A stretch of DNA of 64,000 nt from Fodinicurvata sp. EGI_FJ10296. Lineage in GTDB: Bacteria; Pseudomonadota; Alphaproteobacteria; DSM-16000; Inquilinaceae. Below are positions 17,218 to 25,817 of this stretch, piece after piece. The position numbers and the translations under genes were made by a program. Numbering within the stretch: position 1 is the first letter of the stretch; each line of letters opens with the position of its first letter. The notes beneath the pieces were generated by a model that saw only the letters and a program-made list of their open reading frames with translations, did not search any database and was not told where the DNA came from. Location of the stretch: the NCBI RefSeq assembly GCF_040712075.1, contig NZ_JBFCVL010000002.1, positions 124,001 to 188,000 of the forward strand, in the 5' to 3' direction.

Positions 17218-17982
17218 TCAGGATCCTTTGCGGCCGGCACCAGGGGAGGCACCGTGCCCACGGTGAATGAGCCTGGGAACGTCCGTTCCAGTGCTGTGGC
17301 CGTAATCCTCCAGCGCCGCCCAGCCCCCTGCGGCGAAGCTTGCGACCGCGCCAAGAAGTCTGCGCAACGTATCCGCCGATCCGGTGTCGAAGGGGCAATA
17401 TGCGCCGCCCGTGAGGCGCGCAACCTCCTTGAAGGACTTGGCCGCGACCGGATCGCCGCCCTCGTGAAACATGAATGCCGGCACCCCGTTCAGGCCGAGT
17501 TGACCCGCCGTCTGGCCCACTTTGTCGATATCATCCTCGAAACTGTCGCCGACATACACAAGCGCGTTGACTTTCTGACGGCCCGATTCGGCGACAGCGT
17601 GCTTCAGGACGCGATCAATCTGCGTCAGTCCGGCGTGACAACGCACCTTGAGCATCGCGTCGCGAAGGCCGGATCCGTCGGACATCCAGTGGCTCGACTT
17701 GCACTCGCCGAAACCACGGAAAAACACCAGTTGAACCGCAAGGCCGCCGCGATCGCGTGTCGCCTCGAACATCTCCGCCTGCAGGTGGCAGGCGCGGTCC
17801 CAGGTCGGCTCCCGGCTTGCCGTTGCGTCCATCGCAAAAATCAGGCGACCCGTGTTGCCATCGCCCGCCTTTTTGGGCGTCGCCTTCACTGCCGCCAGAA
17901 ATGCGTCGACCGCCCCCGAACTCGTGCCTTGCACTGGCCCATTGCCCGTCCGGGTGATGCTATCATTCCGTTTTTCCGCCAT
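17218..17982 (-). CDS. VWA-like domain protein
   Basis: A 254-residue soluble protein with a von Willebrand A-type fold. The first strand and metal site read RLIFAMDATASREPTWDRA, where DATAS corresponds to the DxSxS MIDAS motif with Thr in place of one Ser. Later elements include LVYVGDSFEDD and a helix VAAKSFKEVARLTGGAYCPF, typical of bacterial VWA proteins in which a GG-x-Y segment precedes the last strand. There is no signal peptide, so it is probably cytoplasmic. It lies nine bases upstream of the J-protein gene, so the pair is very likely cotranscribed. ATG 17982 is the best-placed start, but alternatives upstream cannot be excluded. Confidence 0.78.
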   Translation of the reverse strand: MAEKRNDSITRTGNGPVQGTSSGAVDAFLAAVKATPKKAGDGNTGRLIFAMDATASREPTWDRACHLQAEMFEATRDRGGLAVQLVFFRGFGECKSSHWMSDGSGLRDAMLKVRCHAGLTQIDRVLKHAVAESGRQKVNALVYVGDSFEDDIDKVGQTAGQLGLNGVPAFMFHEGGDPVAAKSFKEVARLTGGAYCPFDTGSADTLRRLLGAVASFAAGGWAALEDYGHSTGTDVPRLIHRGHGASPGAGRKGS

Positions 17983-18305
17983 CGACTCCGATCCCGTCGT
18001 TCGGCTCCCGCACAATACCATATCCACACCCATAACATGGGTCCGCCGGTGTCGTTTACCACCTGATGCAAACGGCTTCTGTTGGGCCGGATAACGCCCG
18101 TCAGCAGACCGGCGACGGCGGAGAGGAAGAATTTGATACTTGACCGAATGAACAGGGAAGCCAATTCTTGGTCGCGTGTCACCGTCGGCAGCGCGCTCGA
18201 TGGTGGAGACAGATGCAGATCGGCCACATAGTATGTACCGGTCGAAAAAACGGAGGGCCTTTGATATAAAGGCTTCCAACCGTCCACACGGGAGGACACT
18301 TGAAT
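17983..18305. promoter_or_regulatory. Divergent region between VWA gene and TAXI-TRAP operon
   Basis: About 320 bases without a convincing gene. The region must hold the promoters of the leftward VWA/J-protein block and of the rightward TRAP operon. A GGAGG ribosome-binding site at 18291-18295 serves the receptor gene. I see no strong palindrome or terminator here. Open frames across it have no protein-like character. Confidence 0.4.
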
Positions 18306-19280
18306 ATGACCATTCGGAAATCCGCTCAACTGTTCGCAGCAACCGCTTTGGGAACTGCTCTGATCGCGGGCGGCGCCGCCGCCCAGGACATTCCGTCGGA
18401 ATTCTCCGTCGGAACGGCCAGCCAAGGCGGCACCTATTTCGTCTACGGCGCGGGCTGGGCGAATCTGGTGGCGGAAGAACTCGGCATCAGCGCCAGTTCC
18501 GAAGTGACCGGGGGTCCGGTTCAGAACGCCACGCTGGTTCAGACCGGCGATCTGGACATGAGCATGGTTACCATGGGACCGGCCTGGGAAGCCCTGCAGG
18601 GTGAAAGCGAACTCGCTCCGGGCCTCGAACATACCGAGCTGCGTGCCGTATTCCCGATGTATCAGACGCCGTTCCACGTCGTGACCCTCGCTGGTTCCGG
18701 TATCGAATCGTTGTCCGATCTTGACGGATTGACTGTCGGCGTCGGCCCTGCGGGCGGAACGCCCGGCACTTACTTCCCCCGCTTCTTCGACATCCTCGAT
18801 ATCGAGGTCGAAGTCCGTTACGGCGGAGCTTCGGATCTGGCCGGACAGCTTCAGGACGGTCTGATCGATGCGTTCGCGTTCGCCGCCGGTATTCCGATTG
18901 CGGCGTTCAGCCAGGTCGAAGCGCAGACCGACGCCCATATCTTCGGCTTCACCGATGAAGAGGTCGAGACGCTGACGGCTGAGTATCCTTATGTCTTGCC
19001 GCTCACCATTCCGGCCGACACCTATGTCAGCCAGGAAGAAGACTTCCAGTCGGTGGCGATGTGGAACTTCGCCGTGGCCCATGCCGATGTTTCGGAAGAT
19101 CTCGTCTACGAGACCACCCGGATCGTCATGGAAAACCACGACCGGATGATGGAAATTCACGCCGCGTCGGCCGAAACGCTGCCGGAGAACTACGACAAGA
19201 ACACGTTCCTGACCTGGCACCCTGGCGCTGTCCGCTGGTTCGAGGAAAACGGCTACGAGATCGATGAAGACCTCAAGTAA
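18306..19280 (+). CDS. TRAP transporter solute receptor, TAXI family
   Basis: A 324-residue periplasmic binding protein. The signal peptide runs from MTIRKSAQLF to GGAAAQ, with cleavage likely after AAA-Q. The mature protein begins with FSVGTASQGGTYFVYGAGWA, the TAXI family signature of a small-molecule binding cleft, and contains LDGLTVGVGPAGGTPGTYFP. The fused 4TM-12TM permease is the next gene, as is normal for TAXI systems, which take up dicarboxylates or amino acids with a sodium or proton gradient. ATG at 18306 is ten bases from GGAGG. The substrate is unknown. Confidence 0.94.
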   Translation: MTIRKSAQLFAATALGTALIAGGAAAQDIPSEFSVGTASQGGTYFVYGAGWANLVAEELGISASSEVTGGPVQNATLVQTGDLDMSMVTMGPAWEALQGESELAPGLEHTELRAVFPMYQTPFHVVTLAGSGIESLSDLDGLTVGVGPAGGTPGTYFPRFFDILDIEVEVRYGGASDLAGQLQDGLIDAFAFAAGIPIAAFSQVEAQTDAHIFGFTDEEVETLTAEYPYVLPLTIPADTYVSQEEDFQSVAMWNFAVAHADVSEDLVYETTRIVMENHDRMMEIHAASAETLPENYDKNTFLTWHPGAVRWFEENGYEIDEDLK

Positions 19281-19329
19281 CAGGTCTTTGTTGCAGGCCG
19301 ACTAGTACAGCCGGTGACGGACTAAAGCC

Positions 19330-19366
19330 AAGCGCATCGGTCGGCAATCCCGGCCGATGCGTTTAT
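19330..19366 (+). terminator. Intra-operon hairpin between TAXI receptor and permease
   Basis: Twelve-base arms 19333-19344 and 19350-19361 pair with one G-U wobble around a five-base loop CAATC. An A-rich base lies before and TTTATT after. It has the shape of a rho-independent terminator but sits inside an operon, between the binding-protein and permease genes. A partial terminator or an RNA-stabilising hairpin that raises receptor over permease output is the likely role. Confidence 0.6.
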
Positions 19367-19485
19367 TGGTTCATTGCCGAATTATTCTTGACTGAAATAG
19401 TTTCTCGAACTTCTGTCCGCATTTAGCAATCTGCCGTCGGGAACGCGACACTATCCCAAAGCGGCGCCAGGAGAGATACCTGCCC

Positions 19486-21711
19486 ATGAACGCGAAAAGC
19501 AACGCGGTGAGGAACACGGAGGGAACGCAGGCCGGCGCTTTGGTCGTCGAGGGTGTCGACCAGGAACCGGTCGTAGCCAATCAACGGGAATTCTCCGGTT
19601 GGCAGGGATGGCTCTTTTTCATTCTGTGCATCCTGTTCACGTCCATTCATCTTTATTCCCTTAATATATCTCCGATAGAGACCTGGGCATTTCGCATCCT
19701 TCACATCGGTGGCGCCCTGCTTATCGGTTTCATCGTCATGGCGGCGTTCAATTTCGACGACGAGGGGTCGAGTGCCGCTCCCGGCTGGGTCGGCTGGTTG
19801 AAACCGGCTAGCGCCGTCATCACGATCGCCGCCATAGCGACTGGCGCCTATGCCCTCGGCTGCATCGCGTATGCCTATATCCTAAGGGATTTCGGCGGCG
19901 GTACGCCGGCACCGGACTGGACGTTCTCGACATTCGGCCCGCCGATGTTCGTTTCTGCTTTACTCGCTATCCTGGCGTCCTGGACGTTTCAGGGGCAACG
20001 CAACCGCATGGCATGGCCCGACATTCTGCTCGGCCTGTTGGCGATGGGCGTCGCCGCCTATCTTCTCTTCCACCTTCAGGGGTTGAGAATGCGGGCCGGA
20101 ACGTCGTTCGCCCTGATTGGCGATTTCTGGGCCGCCATGACCGGCGTTCTGCTGATCCTCGAACTGACCCGCCGGGTTGCCGGACTGGCTTTGGTGGCCA
20201 TTGCCGGCATCTTCGTGCTCTACGCATTCGGCGGACCCTTCCTTCCGGGAATTCTGGAGCACCGCGGCTATTCGATTCAGCGGTTCTTCACCTATCTCTA
20301 CACCGACAGCGGCATCCTGGGCCCGACCATCGCCGTTTCGTCGACCTACATCATCCTCTTCATCACCTTCGCCGCCTTTCTGCAGGCATCCAAAGTCGGC
20401 GACTATTTCGTCAATTTCGCCTTTGCCGTCGCCGGACGGACACGCGGCGGGCCGGCCAAGGTCGCCGTCTTTGCGTCGGGGCTGATGGGCATGATCAACG
20501 GCACCTCAGCCGGCAACGTCGTCGCCACGGGCAGCCTGACCATACCGTTGATGAAACGGGTCGGCTATCCAAGGACAAGCGCCGGCGCGATCGAAGCGGC
20601 GGCAAGCACCGGTGGTCAGATCATGCCGCCGATCATGGGTGCCGGCGCCTTCATCATGGTCGAAATCACCGGCATTCCATATACCGAAATCGTGGTAGCG
20701 GCGCTGATTCCGGCCATCCTCTATTTCCTGTCGATTTTCTTCATGGTCGATCTGGAAGCCACCAAGCTCGGCATGCGCGGAATGAAGGGCAGCGAGCTGC
20801 CCCGGGTGGCCGACCTCGCGAAGCAGATATTCCTGTTCCTGCCAATCGTGATCCTGATCGGCGCCCTGTTCATGGGGTATTCGGTCATTCGCGCCGGTAC
20901 GCTGGCCATGGTCTCGGCCGTCATCGTCAGTTGGCTGACCCCTTATCGCATGGGGCCCTCGAAAATTCTCGACGCGCTGGACCGTGCGGCAAAGATGTCG
21001 ATCCAGATCATTGCCGTCTGCGCCTGCGCCGGCATCATCGTCGGCGTTATTTCCATGACCGGGATTGGACAGCGGTTCTCGTCCATGCTGCTGGGCGTCG
21101 CCGAGGCCAGCCAGTTGCTGGCGATGTTCTTCGCCATGTGCATTTCGATCCTGCTTGGCATGGGCATGCCCACGACGGCGGCTTATGCCGTCGCGGCATC
21201 GGTCGTTGCGCCGGGATTGATCCAGCTCGGCGTGCAGCCGCTGGTCGCGCATTTCTTCGTGTTCTACTTCGCCGTCGTGTCGGCCATAACGCCGCCGGTC
21301 GCCCTCGCTTCCTATGCGGCGTCGGCCATTAGCGGTGCCGATCCGCTGCGCACGTCCATCGCCTCGTTCAAGATCGGACTGGCGGCGTTCGTCGTCCCGT
21401 TCATGTTCTTCTATAGCCCTGCAATCCTGATGGACGCAGAGTGGCCGAAGATTATCCAGGTTTTCATAACGGCAACGATCGGCATCTATTTGCTGGCGGC
21501 GGCCGTGCAAGGCTGGTTCTTCGGGCGCATGAACGTGATCTTCCGCATCATCCTGCTCGCAGCATCCATCTCTCTGATCCAGGGCCATTGGCTCAGCGAC
21601 CTGGCCGGCATCGGCGTCGCCGTCGCCATGGCGTTCTGGCAAAGCCGGGTGGCGATAAAGGAACCGTTGCCAAAAGACGACGCCGACCGGGAACTCCCGG
21701 ATACGGCGTAA
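19486..21711 (+). CDS. TRAP transporter fused permease (4TM-12TM)
   Basis: A 741-residue membrane protein combining the small (DctQ-type) and large (DctM-type) TRAP subunits in one chain, which is the norm for TAXI systems. The first four helices lie at about residues 35-190 after a soluble N-terminus. The large subunit follows with typical segments GLMGMINGTSAGNVVATGSL, EAAASTGGQIMPPIMGAGAF and GMGMPTTAAYAVAASVVAPG. The last forms the conserved loop of the transport core. The receptor gene is 205 bases upstream, separated by a hairpin. A strong hairpin follows the stop codon, so this probably ends the operon. Confidence 0.94.
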   Translation: MNAKSNAVRNTEGTQAGALVVEGVDQEPVVANQREFSGWQGWLFFILCILFTSIHLYSLNISPIETWAFRILHIGGALLIGFIVMAAFNFDDEGSSAAPGWVGWLKPASAVITIAAIATGAYALGCIAYAYILRDFGGGTPAPDWTFSTFGPPMFVSALLAILASWTFQGQRNRMAWPDILLGLLAMGVAAYLLFHLQGLRMRAGTSFALIGDFWAAMTGVLLILELTRRVAGLALVAIAGIFVLYAFGGPFLPGILEHRGYSIQRFFTYLYTDSGILGPTIAVSSTYIILFITFAAFLQASKVGDYFVNFAFAVAGRTRGGPAKVAVFASGLMGMINGTSAGNVVATGSLTIPLMKRVGYPRTSAGAIEAAASTGGQIMPPIMGAGAFIMVEITGIPYTEIVVAALIPAILYFLSIFFMVDLEATKLGMRGMKGSELPRVADLAKQIFLFLPIVILIGALFMGYSVIRAGTLAMVSAVIVSWLTPYRMGPSKILDALDRAAKMSIQIIAVCACAGIIVGVISMTGIGQRFSSMLLGVAEASQLLAMFFAMCISILLGMGMPTTAAYAVAASVVAPGLIQLGVQPLVAHFFVFYFAVVSAITPPVALASYAASAISGADPLRTSIASFKIGLAAFVVPFMFFYSPAILMDAEWPKIIQVFITATIGIYLLAAAVQGWFFGRMNVIFRIILLAASISLIQGHWLSDLAGIGVAVAMAFWQSRVAIKEPLPKDDADRELPDTA

Positions 21712-21726
21712 ATGCCGCCTGAGACC

Positions 21727-21757
21727 GGGTGCCGCCGAAAAACCAACGGCGGCACCC
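21727..21757 (+). terminator. Terminator hairpin after the TRAP operon
   Basis: Perfect eleven-base arms 21727-21737 and 21747-21757 (GGGTGCCGCCG and its complement) enclose a nine-base loop AAAAACCAA, 15 bases after the permease stop. There is no T run after it, so it may need Rho or act as a transcript-end stabiliser. Confidence 0.6.
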
Positions 21758-21906
21758 CCCTATCTCCGCTGCCCATTCAGCAAATATTCGCCATAGTCTC
21801 TCCAGGAATGGCGCCTTCGGCCTGGCCGGCGGCGCACGCGTAACCGATGCCACGACGGCGATGCTCATCAGCCGCCCGCCAGGCGTCCACGTCCCGGAGA
21901 GCCCCT

Positions 21907-23025
21907 ATGCTGGTCGGTGTACCCAAAGAAATTAAATCCCACGAATATCGCGTCGGACTATCTCCGGCGGCGGTTCGCGAATTGTGCGCACGGGGTCACG
22001 AGGTCGTGGTCGAGACCGGCGCCGGGGCAGCGATCGATTTCAGCGACGCACAGTATGAATCGGCAGGCGCCCGGTTGGCGCCGAATGCGGGCGCGGTGTT
22101 CACCCAAGCCGACATGATCGTGAAGGTGAAAGAACCCCAGCCCGACGAGTGCCGGATGCTGAAGGCTGGCCAGATTCTGTTTACCTATCTGCATCTGGCG
22201 CCCGATCCGGTCCAGGCCGGGCTGCTGCGCGACAGCGGCGCCATCGCCATCGCCTATGAGACTGTCACTGACGATCGCGGCGGATTGCCGCTTTTGGCTC
22301 CGATGAGTGAAGTGGCCGGCCGAATGTCGATCCAGGCCGGGGCGGCATGCCTGGAGCGTATCCGGGGCGGCCGCGGCGTTTTGCTCGGCGGCGTCCCGGG
22401 GGTACCGCCAGCGACAGTAACGGTCATCGGTGGGGGCGTCGTCGGCACCAATGCCGCGCGCATGGCTCTTGGTCTGGGAGCCCGGGTCACCGTCATCGAT
22501 CGCAGCCTGCCGCGCCTCAAGGAACTCGACGCCCTGTACGGCCCGGCGTTGACGACCGCTTATTCGACGGTCGACGCCATCGATAGCCTCGTCATGGCCT
22601 CTGATCTCGTTGTCGGTGCGGTTCTGATACCGGGAGCGGCGGCGCCGAAACTGGTCACCCGCGAAATGGTCAAGGCGATGCGCCCCGGTTCCGTGCTGGT
22701 CGATGTCGCCATCGACCAGGGCGGCTGCTTCGAGACGTCACATGCCACGACCCATGACGATCCGTCCTATATCGTCGACGATGTCGTGCATTACTGCGTT
22801 GCCAACATGCCCGGGGCCGTGGCCCGAACCTCGACCGTCGCCCTGAACAACGCCACAATCCCGTTCGTTCTCGCCCTTGCTGACAAAGGTGTCCGGCGGG
22901 CCCTGTACGAAGATGCGCATCTTTCCGCCGGCCTGAACGTTCACGAAGGGCGGATCACGCACAAAGCCGTGGCGACCGCTCTCGACGCTGACTACACACC
23001 GGTCGAAGAGGCCCTGGGTCTTTGA
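21907..23025 (+). CDS. ald: Alanine dehydrogenase
   Basis: A 372-residue NAD-dependent enzyme converting L-alanine to pyruvate and ammonia, or the reverse. The N-terminus [20 protein letters not shown] is characteristic. The catalytic lysine lies in [12 protein letters not shown] and the histidine in [10 protein letters not shown]. The NAD-binding loop is [20 protein letters not shown], and the C-terminal catalytic part includes [17 protein letters not shown] at 21907 follows GGAGAG and gives the usual length; an upstream in-frame start adds 20 unrelated residues. It lies downstream of the TRAP operon on the same strand but after a hairpin. Whether the TRAP system imports alanine is speculation. 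Confidence 0.96.
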   Translation: MLVGVPKEIKSHEYRVGLSPAAVRELCARGHEVVVETGAGAAIDFSDAQYESAGARLAPNAGAVFTQADMIVKVKEPQPDECRMLKAGQILFTYLHLAPDPVQAGLLRDSGAIAIAYETVTDDRGGLPLLAPMSEVAGRMSIQAGAACLERIRGGRGVLLGGVPGVPPATVTVIGGGVVGTNAARMALGLGARVTVIDRSLPRLKELDALYGPALTTAYSTVDAIDSLVMASDLVVGAVLIPGAAAPKLVTREMVKAMRPGSVLVDVAIDQGGCFETSHATTHDDPSYIVDDVVHYCVANMPGAVARTSTVALNNATIPFVLALADKGVRRALYEDAHLSAGLNVHEGRITHKAVATALDADYTPVEEALGL

Positions 23026-23275
23026 ACGGGCACGCCCGGGTGGCCCGGTGCCGCAATACGCCGGACTAACCGATATGGCGCTTGCCATTCGCGACAATGG
23101 TCCTCATCGTTGCAGCGTTGACATAGCGTTGCATGCTGCGGAAGTCATGCCAGCGCAAAAACGCTCTCGGCATGCAGGCGGCCCGATCGCTTCGTGCCGA
23201 GCACAAACCAGCATTCCGGCTGAGGACCCCGCACAAGAAGGGCTTCCCAGCCGGCCCACGGGATGAGGAATACGA

Positions 23276-24319
23276 ATGAGTTGGACACCTGCGGATGATC
23301 GCTATCAATCGATGACCTATCGCCGTTGCGGTCGATCGGGCCTCGACCTGCCCGCTGTCTCATTAGGGCTCTGGCACAATTTCGGCGAGGATACACCGCA
23401 CGCGACCAAACGCGCGATCTGCCAAACGGCGTTCGATCAGGGGATCACCCATTTCGATCTGGCGAATAATTACGGCCCGCCGGCCGGTTCGGCGGAAACT
23501 GCATTCGGCGAAATCCTGCGCACGGATTTTGCCGGCCTGCGCGACGAACTGATCATCTCGACCAAGGCCGGCTATAATATGTGGCCAGGCCCCTATGGCG
23601 AATGGGGAAGCCGCAAATACCTGCTGTCGAGCCTCGACCAGAGCCTGAAGCGGATGGGTCTGGACTATGTCGACATTTTCTACTCGCATCGGTTCGATCC
23701 GCGCACGCCGCTGGAAGAAACCATGATGGCGCTCGACCATGCCGTCCGATCCGGGCGCGCGCTCTATGTCGGGATTTCCTCGTACAATTCGCAGCGCACG
23801 CGCGAGGCACACGCGATCCTCAAGGAACTAGGTACGCCCTGCCTGATCCATCAGCCCAGCTATTCGATGATCAATCGCTGGGTGGAGGATGACGGCCTCC
23901 TGGACACGCTGGATGAACTGGGTATCGGATCGATCGCGTTTTCACCGCTCGCGCAGGGCATGCTGACGAACAAATACCTGGGCGGCGTCCCGGAAGAAAG
24001 CCGTGCGGCCCAGGGAAAATCGCTTCGCCAGGAATTCCTGAACGAGCAGACGCTGGAGAATATCCGCGCGCTGGACCGGATCGCCCAACGGCGGGGCCAG
24101 TCTCTTGCCCAGATGGCGATTGCCTGGGTCCTGCGTCGTGAGCGGGTAACGACTGCACTGATCGGTGCCAGCCGACCCGAACAGGTGATCGACTCGGCCG
24201 CGGCTGCAAAAGTGCCGGATTTCACCGACGAGGAACTCGCTGAAATCGATACCTATGCCCGCGACGCTAACGTCAACCTCTGGGCGGCTTCGGCCGAACG
24301 CCAAGGCCCCAGACGATAG
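23276..24319 (+). CDS. Aldo/keto reductase, YghZ-like
   Basis: A 347-residue NADPH-dependent aldo/keto reductase of the group that includes E. coli YghZ (L-glyceraldehyde 3-phosphate reductase), which detoxifies aldehydes. Diagnostic stretches are MTYRRCGRSGLDLPAVSLGL, then HFDLANNYGPPAGSAE with the catalytic Asp and Tyr, ISTKAGYNMWPGPYGEWGSR with the catalytic Lys, and FYSHRFDPRTPLEE with the His. The NADP-binding loop near the C-terminus reads LIGASRPEQVIDSAAA. All four catalytic residues are present. GAGGA precedes the ATG. It stands as a single gene convergent with the nucleoside hydrolase. Confidence 0.93.
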   Translation: MSWTPADDRYQSMTYRRCGRSGLDLPAVSLGLWHNFGEDTPHATKRAICQTAFDQGITHFDLANNYGPPAGSAETAFGEILRTDFAGLRDELIISTKAGYNMWPGPYGEWGSRKYLLSSLDQSLKRMGLDYVDIFYSHRFDPRTPLEETMMALDHAVRSGRALYVGISSYNSQRTREAHAILKELGTPCLIHQPSYSMINRWVEDDGLLDTLDELGIGSIAFSPLAQGMLTNKYLGGVPEESRAAQGKSLRQEFLNEQTLENIRALDRIAQRRGQSLAQMAIAWVLRRERVTTALIGASRPEQVIDSAAAAKVPDFTDEELAEIDTYARDANVNLWAASAERQGPRR

Positions 24320-24381
24320 GATTTCAGTTCGGAACCGAAGAGGCGACACCGAGAACCGGGTCGCCCTTCGGTTGCTGCACG

Positions 24382-25323
24382 TCAGGGCAGCGTCCGGAAC
24401 CGCTCCAGCATCAGGTCGAAAAACCGGGGAGCATCCAGCCTGTTGATCACAGTGGCGGTCGCAGGCAGTTTGGTGGCATTCCACCAATCAACGACCGTCA
24501 TGCCCATCGTCATTTCCGATCCCGTCTCGATCCTGACGTTGCATTCCCTGCCTTTGAAGATGTCTGGCTCAACCAACCATGCGATGACGCAGGGATCGTG
24601 AAGCGGGCCGCCGGTTTCGCCGTACCGTTCAAGATCATAGCGCTGGTAGAATTCAATCAGGCCCGCGCCCGCCGCACCAGTACGATTGCCCATGTCCTTC
24701 AGCTTTTCAGGCCAATCGACGGGAATAAGTGCCCGATGAGTAACGTCGAGCGGCATCATGGTAATTCGGACGCCCGCCCGGAACACGATGTCTGCGGCGT
24801 GCGGGTCGACGTAAATATTGAACTCGGCCGCCGGCGTTATATTGCCGCCCTGAAAAAAGCCACCGCCCATCAGGACGATTTCCTTCAGTCTAGCCGGAAG
24901 TTCCGGTTCCCGCGCAAAGGCCGAAGCGATGTTGGTCAGCGGTCCGAGCGGGCACAGTGTGATCGTGCCCTCCGGCGCGGCCATCACGGTCTCTACGATC
25001 CAGTCGACCGCGTGCTTGGGCTGCAAGGGCGTCTTCGGGGCCGGCAGATCGGCCCCATCGAGACCACTTTCGCCGTGAATGTGCTCGGCGGTCCGCAGGT
25101 CGCGTTTCAGCGGCCTGTCGCATCCACGGAAAACGGGAATGCCGGACCGGCCGGCGAGATCGCAGATCTTGCGTGCATTGATTTCAGCCTTGTCGACGGA
25201 AACGTTGCCCGCCACCGCCGAAATCCCGAGCACATCGAGCTCCGGGGACGATAGTGCCAGAAGAATGGCAAAAGCGTCATCCTGGCCCGGATCAGTATCA
25301 ATGATGATCGGTCGCGCATTCAC
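24382..25323 (-). CDS. Nucleoside hydrolase (IunH/RihA-type)
   Basis: A 313-residue enzyme hydrolysing a nucleoside to base and ribose. The calcium-binding signature IIIDTDPGQDDAFAILLAL is at the N-terminus. Another conserved stretch is LCPLGPLTNIASAFAREPEL, and the catalytic His region appears as HDPCVIAWLVEPDIF. The family's usual length (about 310) supports the GTG at 25323, reached just before NARPIII; a longer reading adds an implausible leader. It is divergent from the sugar ABC importer, and the intervening 490 bases probably hold both promoters. Base preference cannot be told. Confidence 0.9.
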   Translation of the reverse strand: MNARPIIIDTDPGQDDAFAILLALSSPELDVLGISAVAGNVSVDKAEINARKICDLAGRSGIPVFRGCDRPLKRDLRTAEHIHGESGLDGADLPAPKTPLQPKHAVDWIVETVMAAPEGTITLCPLGPLTNIASAFAREPELPARLKEIVLMGGGFFQGGNITPAAEFNIYVDPHAADIVFRAGVRITMMPLDVTHRALIPVDWPEKLKDMGNRTGAAGAGLIEFYQRYDLERYGETGGPLHDPCVIAWLVEPDIFKGRECNVRIETGSEMTMGMTVVDWWNATKLPATATVINRLDAPRFFDLMLERFRTLP

Positions 25324-25817
25324 GGTTTCGGTGTCCCGGCTGAGATTCGAAAGGGGAGCGAATAAAAGGAATCGAAATTGGAGGCAGCATCCTGCCCATG
25401 CGCGTAGCATCGGCACGCCCCGTGCGCAAGGCCGCGCGAAAGGTCCCGGCTCACACCATGATCTCTTTATGGCTGCATGGGAGCGGCATTTTACGATTAA
25501 TGATTGAAATTCGTTCCGGAACGTCCCTAAAGTGTCGCCTGCTGAACAGGTGTCGGCGCAGCTCCGGCTCGTTGACCTCTGGGATGTTCAATCCATTTCA
25601 TGCCGCAACAGGGGCGGAATGAAATCTAACCTACCAGTTGTTTGCAGTGCAACATAGCCGAAACTGTTATATGCGATCGAATATGTCTAGCGTTTTGCAC
25701 GTCAGGATCGGCGTTCCGCTTGCGAAATCTCGTACGGGCGATTACCGTTCTTTCCCAATATATGGTGAAGGTGGTTAGTCCGCCCAAATTCTTCGAATAC
25801 TGCCTTAGGGAGGTACT
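25324..25817. promoter_or_regulatory. Divergent control region, nucleoside hydrolase and sugar ABC importer
   Basis: About 490 bases without a supported gene. It contains a perfect 12-base palindrome CGTTCCGGAACG at 25512-25523, with a central CG as in many LacI-type operators. It also has an AT-richer zone at 25660-25790 where promoter elements for the importer are likely. The importer's ribosome-binding site GGGAGG ends the region. No regulator gene is adjacent. Confidence 0.4.

Noticed and set aside
17886-19220. A 444-codon minus-strand frame opposite the TAXI receptor
   Set aside because: The receptor has a signal peptide and family signature; the opposite frame does not.
20013-21642. 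Long frames on both strands inside the TRAP permease gene
   Set aside because: The permease frame has the expected helices and signatures; the others are shadows.
23118-23146. A TTGACA element as a promoter for the aldo/keto reductase gene
   Set aside because: The -35 is perfect, but no acceptable -10 lies 16-18 bases downstream.
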